NCBI GenBank assembly: GCA_946480585.1
Contig: CAMLKQ010000141.1
Coordinates: 1-6,036, forward strand
Reading direction: 5' to 3'
Source of the DNA: an uncultured Kangiella sp.
Lineage (GTDB): Bacteria > Pseudomonadota > Gammaproteobacteria > Enterobacterales > DSM-103792
Length of the DNA: 6,036 bases
The notes under the pieces are model-generated. The model saw only the letters and a list, made by a program, of their open reading frames with translations. It was not told the DNA's origin and searched no databases. A program made the position numbers and the translations under genes. Shown here in pieces: positions 1 through 6,036 of the stretch. Numbering within the stretch: the stretch's first letter is position 1; every line of letters starts with the position of its first letter.

Positions 1-315
1 TGGACCGCGGACCGCGACACCACGATTGGCGTGGTCGCGATGGGCTATGGCGACGGCTACCCGCGCCATGCGCCAACCGGCACCCCGGTTTTCATTCGCG
101 ATCGCATCTGCCCGTTGGTCGGTCGGGTGTCGATGGACATGCTGACCGTCGATCTCGGCCCGGATGCCGACATCGCCATCGGTGATCGGGCAGTGTTGTG
201 GGGCCCGGAGCTGCCGATCGAACGGGTCGCCGAGGCGGCCGGCACCATTGCCTACGATTTGCTCTGCGCGGTGACGCCGCGGGTACCGTTCTCGTCTGTG
301 AACGAGCCGCGCTGA
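1..315 (+). CDS. alr: Alanine racemase, C-terminal part (5' end outside window)
   Basis: PLP-dependent enzyme that interconverts L- and D-alanine in the cytoplasm, supplying D-alanine for peptidoglycan. The frame is open from base 1 and stops with TGA at 313-315, so about 104 C-terminal residues are visible. These form the C-terminal beta domain that completes the partner subunit's active site in the dimer. The motif GYGDGYPR (from base 43) carries the family's catalytic tyrosine (TAT at 46-48). GRVSMDM (about 121-141) carries the conserved Met-Asp pair that contacts substrate. The later pattern [24 protein letters not shown] and the final RVPF are typical of the family's end; the protein ends at a normal length after it. 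The lysine that binds PLP lies in the missing N-terminal part. dadX, the catabolic paralogue, is hard to exclude from this fragment alone. The next gene follows on the same strand with no terminator between them. Confidence 0.95.
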   Translation, partial: WTADRDTTIGVVAMGYGDGYPRHAPTGTPVFIRDRICPLVGRVSMDMLTVDLGPDADIAIGDRAVLWGPELPIERVAEAAGTIAYDLLCAVTPRVPFSSVNEPR

Positions 316-357
316 GGTGATTTGCGTGCCAGCGACTATCCTTGTACGACTGTTTCT

Positions 358-362
358 GAGGA
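358..362 (+). promoter_or_regulatory. Likely ribosome binding site deciding the GTG start at 374
   Basis: GAGGA lies 11 bases before the GTG at 374. The spacing is slightly long but usable. The alternative GTG at 317 sits one base after the alr stop and has no purine-rich site clearly placed for it, although translational coupling to alr could stand in for one. The signal peptide that follows 374 is compact and ends in a normal cleavage site, which favours this start. Confidence 0.45.
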
Positions 363-373
363 TTCTTGCTGGC

Positions 374-3300
374 GTGAAGCGTTGCCTGTTGCTCTGCTGG
401 ATTATTGTCTCCGCGTGGGCCGGTCCGGTCGCGGCCGGCAACAGTCTCGTTTTCGATGTCATCGACAGCGAACGCGGTCTGATCCAGAACACCGTGAATG
501 CGCTGGTGCAAGACAGCCGCGGCTTCGTCTGGATCGGCACACAAGGCGGTTTGCAACGCTACGACGGTTACCGTCTGGTCAATGTCTATGCCGAAGTGCC
601 GGTGGCACAACAACTGCGCACCAATTTCATTACCTGTCTGGTTGAAGACAGCAACGCGCGGCTCTGGATTGGCACCAACACCGGCGGTCTTGGCCTGTAC
701 GACACGGTGCGTGGCGAGCCGCTGCCGCTGCCGGCGGCGCTGGCCGCACTCGCCAACGATCAAGCCGCAATCAAGGCGCTGGCGGTCGATGACAGTGCGC
801 TGTGGCTCGCCACCGATGACGGTTTGCTGCGTTTCGATTTTGCCTTGCAGCAGCTGCGCCGAATTGACAGCGATGTGGTAACCCGGCGTGGCCTGACCTT
901 CCAAAGTCTGGTGACCGATGGTGCTGGTGGTGTCTGGCTCGGTTTGCCGGGGCAGGGCCTGTTTCATGCGACGGCAACCGGCGCTTTGGTGTGGCAGGCG
1001 GTTGCGCCGCTCGGCGTGAACCAGTTGTCGTTATGGCGTGACAGTGACAATCGCCTGTGGCTTGGCGGCGACAATGGCTTGGCTGTGCTGGAACCGGGCG
1101 CCAGCCAGCCGCGGATGGTGCAGCCGGCGCTTGGCCCGGCTGCACTGCTGCAGCGTGGCATCAAGGCGGTGGTTGGCGATGGCCGCGGCAACCTGTGGCT
1201 GTCGGTGGTCAACAACGGGCTGCTGCGCTATCGGCAAGAGCGCAACGAGCTGCAGCATTACGTCCGGCAACCGAACGATCCGATGAGCCTGCCGGACATG
1301 AACATCCTGAGCTTGCTGGTCGATCGCTCCGGTCTGCTGTGGGTAGGCACGTCGCTGCAGGGCGTCGGTCGTGCGTATGCGGCCGGTGACCGGTTCGAAT
1401 TGCATCGTGATTTCGGTGACGGCAATCGCAATGACGACATCAGCCTGCGCAACCACATTCGCACTATCTGGCAGGGCGCTGACGGCACTCTGTGGCTTGG
1501 CCTCGACGGCGGCGGCCTGAAAAGTTTGGCGCCAGGCAGTGACCGCTATGTCTACCACACCGAACACTTGCTCGCGGCGTTGCCGGCGGCGGCACGTCAG
1601 CGGGTTTTTCGGATACAGGCAATAGCGCCGGCCGACAGCGAGCGTTTGTATCTGGCGAGTTCGGAAGGGTTGCTCCGCTACCACCCCGGCACCGGCAAAG
1701 CCGAGCTGTTTACCCAGTGGCCGATGGCGGCTTCACCGGCGAACGTCCGCAGCCTGTGGCGCGACCCGGACGGCACGCTCTGGTTCGGCACCCAGTTCGC
1801 CGGCCTGCTGGAAATGCCGAAGTGGCCGACGCTGGGTCGGCAATTTCACGACAACGCGCTGCCGGGCCTGCGGTTGACCAGCAACGTCGTGCTGGCCTTG
1901 CATCGCGATCGCTTCGGTGCCCTGTGGGTCGGCACTTTGAACGGGCTGAACCGTATCGGGCCGGACGGTCGGGTGCAGAATTTCTTTCATGAGCGCGACC
2001 GCGCCGGCAGCTTGTGCGGCAACACCATCCGCCATTTTCATGAAGGCCGGGACGGTGTGCTGTGGATCGCCACGCACGGCGGTTTGTGCAAGCTCGGTGA
2101 CCCGGGTGCCGAGTTGCCGGTGTTCGAGACAATCGATCAGCAAGATGGCCTGCCCGATTCGACCATCTATGCCGTTCTGGAAGATCCGGAAGGCCAGCTC
2201 TGGCTGAGCTCCAATCGCGGTCTTATCCGTTATCAACCGGCCAGCGGCCAGGTAATTGCGTATGACCGTTACGATGGTCTGCAAGGTGCCGAATTCAACG
2301 GCGGCGCCGCGTTCAGTGGCCGCGACGGCCGTTTCTATTTTGGTGGCACCCGCGGCTTCAATGCCTTTGCGCCCGAGCGCATCAGCATCGATCAGCGGCC
2401 GGTGCCTTTGCATGTCACCGCGGTGCAGATTGGCCGGCAAGCGCCGCGCAATTTGATTGGCGAATTGAACGATGCCATTCGGCTCGATTACGAAGATCGG
2501 GTGCTGGCGGTGCAATTTGCCGCGCTCGATTACATTTCGCCGCATCGGCTGCGCTACCGCTATCGTCTGCAGGGTTTCGATCAGGACTGGGTCGATGCCG
2601 GCAACCAGCGCGAGGCGCTGTACACCAATCTCGATGCCGGTCGCTACACGCTCGAAATTACCGCGACCAATCATGACGGCGTCTGGACCTCGCGACCGCT
2701 GCGGGTACCGATCGATGTCGTGCCGCCGCTGTGGTGGTCCAACTGGGCCAAACTCAGTTATGTGCTGGCCATCTTGTTGTTGCTCGGCTGGTGGGGCTGG
2801 ACACGCCGGCAGCGCGAACAGGAACGGCAGTCGTCGGAGCGGCAATTGCGCGACAGCGAAGCGCGTCTGAAATGGTCCTTGTGGGGCTCCGGTGATGCGC
2901 TGTGGGATTGGGATTTGCGCACCGGCACCATTGTCCGTTCCGGCATGGACCGGCTGCTCGGGTATCCGCCGCATCAAGTGCAGCCGAGTGAGCAATGGCG
3001 TGACAGCCTGATCCACCCGGACGATGCGCAAACCATGCCGGCCGCGCTGCAGCGCCATCTCGACGGCGAAGCCGAAAGTTTTGAAGCCGAATACCGGATG
3101 AAAGGTGCGGACGGACAATGGGTGTGGATCCATGATCGCGGCCGTGTCGTCGAGCGCGATGCCATCGGCAAACCGCTGCGCATGGCCGGCACGATGAAAG
3201 ATGTCACCGATCGCAAGCGCTACGAAGACGAACTGCGCCAGCTCGCCAACTACGACACCTTGACCGGGTTGCCAAACCGCACGTTGTTCCATGAGCGTCT

Positions 3301-4528
3301 GCGACACGCGCTGTCGCACGCGCGCCGGCACAACCAGCGGGTGGCGCTGCTGTTCCTCGATCTGGATCGGTTCAAGCAAATCAACGATTCGCTCGGCCAT
3401 GCCGCCGGGGACAGCCTGCTCAAACAGGTCGCGCGCCGGTTGTCGCGCAGTGTGCGTGAGGACGATTCGGTGTCGCGGCTCGGCGGTGACGAATTCACCG
3501 TGATCCTGGAAGGCGTGGCGTCACTGGAAGCCATTGGTGTGGTTGGCGAAAAAGTCCTGAAAGCGTTTGCCGAACCGTTTGTGCTCAACGGCACCGAAGT
3601 GGTGGTGTCGCCTTCGATCGGCATCAGCGTGTTCCCGGACGATGGCGATGACAGCGCGACGCTGCTGAAGAACGCCGATCTGGCGATGTACCACGCCAAG
3701 GATCAGGGCCGAAACAATTACCAGTTCTATGTCGGCGCGATGAACGAAACCATGCGCCGCCGACTGGCACTGGAAACCGCCTTGCGCCGTGGGCTGGAGC
3801 ACAACGAATTTTCGCTGCATTACCAGCCGAAAATGGATATCCGTTCCGGTGCGCTGACCGGACTGGAAGCCTTGCTGCGCTGGAACAGCGCCGAGCTTGG
3901 CCGGATCATGCCGGACGAATTCATTCCGCTTGCCGAAGACACCGGCCTCATCGTGCCGATCGGCGATTGGGTGTTGCGCGAAGCCTGCCGGCAATTGGTC
4001 CAGTGGCGCGCGGAAGCGCTGCCGATAGTGCCGATCGCGGTCAACATTTCCATTCGGCAACTGATGGCCGGGGATCTGGCGCTGCGGGTGCAGGAAATCC
4101 TGCAGGAATTTGCGCTGGCACCGGAATGGTTGCAGCTCGAAATTACCGAATCGTTGGTGATGGCCAACGCCGCCCAGGCCATTGGCCGATTGAACGCGTT
4201 GCGCCAGCTCGGCTTGCGTCTGGCGGTCGATGATTTTGGTACCGGCTATTCCTCGCTGTCCTATCTCAAGCGGCTGCCGATCGACACCATCAAGATCGAC
4301 AAGGCGTTCGTCCGCGACATCACGGTCGACCCGGACGACGCCACCATCACTCGCACCATCATCGCGATGGCGCATTCCTTGAAACTGAACGTGGTCGCCG
4401 AAGGCGTGGAAACCAATGACCAACTGCAATTCCTGCGCGACGAAGGCTGCGAGGAAATGCAAGGCTACTGGCTGGCGCGGCCACTGCCGCCGGCGGAAAT
4501 TGCTGACGTGCTGAAGCGGCACTGGTGA
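374..4528 (+). CDS. Membrane-bound propeller sensor with PAS, GGDEF and EAL domains (c-di-GMP synthase/phosphodiesterase)
   Basis: Predicted inner-membrane protein that senses something in the periplasm and sets cytoplasmic c-di-GMP. Residues are numbered from the GTG at 374 (1384 aa). Signal peptide 1-21: KR, hydrophobic stretch, then cleavage after VAA. Residues about 30-680 hold 14 two-component-regulator propeller repeats (Reg_prop, pattern D-x-x-G-x-LWxGT-x-x-GL). A Y_Y_Y domain covers about 690-785 (YRYRLQGFDQDW near 728). One membrane helix lies at about 794-812. A PAS_3-type PAS/PAC spans 832-945. GGDEF (about 955-1115) has the active-site motif at 1037-1041, Asp996 for metal and an RxxD inhibitory site (REDD, 1028-1031). 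EAL (about 1125-1380) has EALLR at 1165, NIS, EITES, DDFGTG at 1286, a conserved Lys in IKIDKAF, AEGVET (Glu1343) and Gln1363. Both enzymes therefore look active. The frame is open from a GTG at 317, but the start at 374 has GAGGA at 358-362 and gives a clean signal peptide. Ligand unknown; net activity cannot be read from sequence. Confidence 0.93.
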   Translation: MKRCLLLCWIIVSAWAGPVAAGNSLVFDVIDSERGLIQNTVNALVQDSRGFVWIGTQGGLQRYDGYRLVNVYAEVPVAQQLRTNFITCLVEDSNARLWIGTNTGGLGLYDTVRGEPLPLPAALAALANDQAAIKALAVDDSALWLATDDGLLRFDFALQQLRRIDSDVVTRRGLTFQSLVTDGAGGVWLGLPGQGLFHATATGALVWQAVAPLGVNQLSLWRDSDNRLWLGGDNGLAVLEPGASQPRMVQPALGPAALLQRGIKAVVGDGRGNLWLSVVNNGLLRYRQERNELQHYVRQPNDPMSLPDMNILSLLVDRSGLLWVGTSLQGVGRAYAAGDRFELHRDFGDGNRNDDISLRNHIRTIWQGADGTLWLGLDGGGLKSLAPGSDRYVYHTEHLLAALPAAARQRVFRIQAIAPADSERLYLASSEGLLRYHPGTGKAELFTQWPMAASPANVRSLWRDPDGTLWFGTQFAGLLEMPKWPTLGRQFHDNALPGLRLTSNVVLALHRDRFGALWVGTLNGLNRIGPDGRVQNFFHERDRAGSLCGNTIRHFHEGRDGVLWIATHGGLCKLGDPGAELPVFETIDQQDGLPDSTIYAVLEDPEGQLWLSSNRGLIRYQPASGQVIAYDRYDGLQGAEFNGGAAFSGRDGRFYFGGTRGFNAFAPERISIDQRPVPLHVTAVQIGRQAPRNLIGELNDAIRLDYEDRVLAVQFAALDYISPHRLRYRYRLQGFDQDWVDAGNQREALYTNLDAGRYTLEITATNHDGVWTSRPLRVPIDVVPPLWWSNWAKLSYVLAILLLLGWWGWTRRQREQERQSSERQLRDSEARLKWSLWGSGDALWDWDLRTGTIVRSGMDRLLGYPPHQVQPSEQWRDSLIHPDDAQTMPAALQRHLDGEAESFEAEYRMKGADGQWVWIHDRGRVVERDAIGKPLRMAGTMKDVTDRKRYEDELRQLANYDTLTGLPNRTLFHERLRHALSHARRHNQRVALLFLDLDRFKQINDSLGHAAGDSLLKQVARRLSRSVREDDSVSRLGGDEFTVILEGVASLEAIGVVGEKVLKAFAEPFVLNGTEVVVSPSIGISVFPDDGDDSATLLKNADLAMYHAKDQGRNNYQFYVGAMNETMRRRLALETALRRGLEHNEFSLHYQPKMDIRSGALTGLEALLRWNSAELGRIMPDEFIPLAEDTGLIVPIGDWVLREACRQLVQWRAEALPIVPIAVNISIRQLMAGDLALRVQEILQEFALAPEWLQLEITESLVMANAAQAIGRLNALRQLGLRLAVDDFGTGYSSLSYLKRLPIDTIKIDKAFVRDITVDPDDATITRTIIAMAHSLKLNVVAEGVETNDQLQFLRDEGCEEMQGYWLARPLPPAEIADVLKRHW

Positions 4529-4595
4529 CGCGCCGGTTGCCGAATCGGCCTAGCGTCGCGCGGACCGCGAGCGGCTCGCCAGACTTTCCATAGGA

Positions 4596-4629
4596 AACAA
4601 AAAACGGACCGTCGGGTCCGTTTTTTGTT
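4596..4629. terminator. Bidirectional rho-independent terminator between convergent genes
   Basis: A perfect 15-bp inverted repeat (arms 4596-4610 and 4615-4629) surrounds a four-base loop, GTCG. The inner six pairs are CGGACC/GGTCCG. The outer part is a run of six A on the left and six T on the right, so transcripts from either strand end in a GC stem followed by a U tract. It lies 67 bases after the stop of the GGDEF-EAL gene and about 20 bases after the stop of the convergent DUF218 gene, and so would end both. Confidence 0.93.
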
Positions 4630-4649
4630 GTGTCAGCTGCTGTTGTCGC

Positions 4650-5423
4650 TTAGTCGGTCAGGCGATACCAGAATTGGCCCAGATGCTCGTGCAGGGCTTC
4701 CGACGAACGCGCCAGGGCTTCGGCATTCGGCAAATAGGCCAGTGGACCGGTTTTGCCGCTGCTTGGCTGGCTGAACCCGAGCGGTGCTGGCAGCACCGTC
4801 AGGCCGTGCTTGCGAAATTCCGCTTCGGCGCGGCCCATGTGGACTGCATGGGTGACCAGAAAAATGGTGGTGATGCCATTCGCTTTCAGCACCCGGGCGC
4901 TGAACTCGGCATTCTCGGCGGTGTTGCGGCTGTCGGCCTCGAGCCAGTTCGGCGCGCCGCGAAAATCGCTGATGAAGCTGTCATTCATCAGCACGGCTTC
5001 CGCGGTCGCTTCGCCAAAGACTTTGCCGCCGGACAGCAGCACCGGCAGCCGGGTTTGCCGTTGCAGGCGGGCGGCATAGCGCAGCCGCTCCAAAGTGCGG
5101 GCATTGACGGTGTCGCTGCCCTCGAATTCCGGCGCGTTGCTGCGCCGGCCACCACCGAGCACGACGATGGCGGCTTGCTGCATGTCGGTCGGCAGCAGGC
5201 TCAGCCGCTGCGCGGCGGTCGGTTGCAGGTTGGCCATCAGGCCTTGGGCGGTGATCGGCAGGCTGAGCGCCAGCAGGGACAGCAGCGACAGTCCGAACAG
5301 GCTGATGCCCACCAGCCGCCATTTCCGGCCCAACAGCCAGGCCAGTGCAATTAACAGCAGGTTGAGGCCCGGTGGCAGCAGCAACGCCTTGCCGGCGTAA
5401 ACCAACACTATGTCCCAGTTCAT
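4650..5423 (-). CDS. DUF218 (YdcF/SanA/ElyC-like) inner-membrane protein
   Basis: Predicted envelope protein of 257 residues, close to the 259 of E. coli ElyC, which is implicated in peptidoglycan and envelope biogenesis. Two hydrophobic segments (about 8-31 and 37-57), separated by the basic LGRKWR, anchor it in the inner membrane. The DUF218 domain follows at about 84-217, probably in the periplasm. Its family motifs are present: VVLGGG (87-92), LLSGG (129-133), a Glu in TAEAV (142), SRNTAENA (165-172), LVTHAVHMGRA (189-199) and PAPLGF (212-217). The biochemical activity of the family is not settled. The ATG at 5423 was chosen because the two helices start right after it, as in ElyC. The frame continues to a GTG at 5516, but that adds a proline-rich stretch with no signal and would cover the probable promoter. 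The ribosome site is weak (GGAA about eight bases before the ATG). The gene converges on the GGDEF-EAL gene and diverges from leuS. Family call firm; ElyC orthology inferred from layout only. Confidence 0.88.
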   Translation of the reverse strand: MNWDIVLVYAGKALLLPPGLNLLLIALAWLLGRKWRLVGISLFGLSLLSLLALSLPITAQGLMANLQPTAAQRLSLLPTDMQQAAIVVLGGGRRSNAPEFEGSDTVNARTLERLRYAARLQRQTRLPVLLSGGKVFGEATAEAVLMNDSFISDFRGAPNWLEADSRNTAENAEFSARVLKANGITTIFLVTHAVHMGRAEAEFRKHGLTVLPAPLGFSQPSSGKTGPLAYLPNAEALARSSEALHEHLGQFWYRLTD

Positions 5424-5458
5424 GTCCGGTTCCGGAGAAGGGCCGATGGGGGTCGGCC

Positions 5459-5488
5459 AGAGTAGGGGGCGCAACCCTACAATGGCAA
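5459..5488 (-). promoter_or_regulatory. Possible sigma-70 promoter for the DUF218 gene
   Basis: On the minus strand, TTGCCA (5488-5483; five of six matches to the -35 consensus) is followed after 18 bases by TACTCT (5464-5459; three of six matches to the -10). Transcription would start near 5452, leaving a leader of about 29 bases before the ATG at 5423. The position is sensible, but the -10 is poor, so this is only a candidate. Confidence 0.3.
5478..5483 (+). promoter_or_regulatory. Possible -10 element for leuS
   Basis: TACAAT matches the -10 consensus at five of six positions and would give a leader of roughly 70 bases before leuS. No recognisable -35 lies 16-18 bases upstream (GGCCAG is there). 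It abuts, sharing one base, the candidate -35 of the opposite-strand promoter, so the two could interfere. It also lies partly inside a small inverted repeat, ACCCT/AGGGT (5474-5478 and 5488-5492). A second -35-like box, TTGACG at 5520-5525, has no good -10 partner. Confidence 0.25.
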
Positions 5489-5536
5489 GGGTGGGGGGTG
5501 GTACGGTAAGCTTCACACTTTGACGTAACGCCCTGA

Positions 5537-6036
<500 letters not shown>

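Noticed and set aside
322..350. Promoter-like TTGCGT ... TACGAC between alr and the sensor gene
   Set aside because: Only three matches in each hexamer; too weak to list, though a promoter in the 58-base gap cannot be excluded.
92..967. 291-residue minus-strand frame across the alr/sensor junction
   Set aside because: It overlaps two well-supported genes on the other strand, and its composition (many Q, R, T, P) fits a frame shadow.
500..2400. DNA-level tandem repeats in the first half of the sensor gene
   Set aside because: The repetition is at protein level (propeller blades). The nucleotide copies have diverged and share only short pieces such as CTGTGG; no recent duplication or CRISPR-like spacing.
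1733..3400. 555-residue open frame on the minus strand, inside the sensor gene
   Set aside because: It is antisense to clear Reg_prop, Y_Y_Y, PAS and GGDEF coding sequence. Its translation shows no recognisable domain; long antisense frames are common in GC-rich genes with biased third positions.
3521..4522. 333-residue minus-strand frame opposite the EAL domain
   Set aside because: The sense strand encodes an intact GGDEF/EAL region with every catalytic motif; the antisense product looks like low-complexity shadow sequence.
4674..5354. 226-residue plus-strand frame opposite the DUF218 gene
   Set aside because: The minus strand carries clear DUF218 motifs and two helices; the plus-strand product is Q/G/A-rich with no domain.

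Overview
The window comes from a GC-rich (roughly 60% or more by eye) bacterial chromosome. The end genes, alanine racemase and leucyl-tRNA synthetase, read like gammaproteobacterial proteins; for example, the LeuRS start closely follows the enterobacterial/pseudomonad pattern. I cannot name a genus. Nothing points to mobile DNA: no transposase, integrase, tRNA, CRISPR array or phage gene is visible, and codon use looks uniform.

Layout, left to right: (1) the 3' end of an alanine racemase gene (alr, + strand, cut by the window edge). (2) A very large + strand gene for an inner-membrane c-di-GMP signalling protein of about 1384 residues. It has a signal peptide, 14 propeller repeats (two predicted seven-bladed propellers), a Y_Y_Y domain, one membrane helix, a PAS domain, a GGDEF domain and an EAL domain. 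(3) A near-perfect bidirectional hairpin terminator. (4) A convergent (- strand) gene for a DUF218/ElyC-like membrane protein. (5) A short divergent promoter region. (6) The 5' end of leuS (+ strand, cut by the window edge).

The two end genes are housekeeping: D-alanine supply for the cell wall, and leucine charging of tRNA. The DUF218 protein resembles the E. coli envelope factor ElyC, so it probably also serves the envelope. The centre of interest is the propeller-GGDEF-EAL protein. Its periplasmic half looks like the sensor of hybrid two-component systems, but the cytoplasmic output is a complete c-di-GMP synthase/phosphodiesterase pair instead of a histidine kinase. All catalytic motifs I checked in both enzyme domains, and the cyclase inhibitory site, are intact. 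It starts just 58 bases (or 1 base, with an earlier start codon) after alr with no terminator between, so read-through from alr is possible. No gene in view suggests its ligand.

The domain types are all known. I see no clearly new system, and the most unusual element is the full architecture of this one protein.
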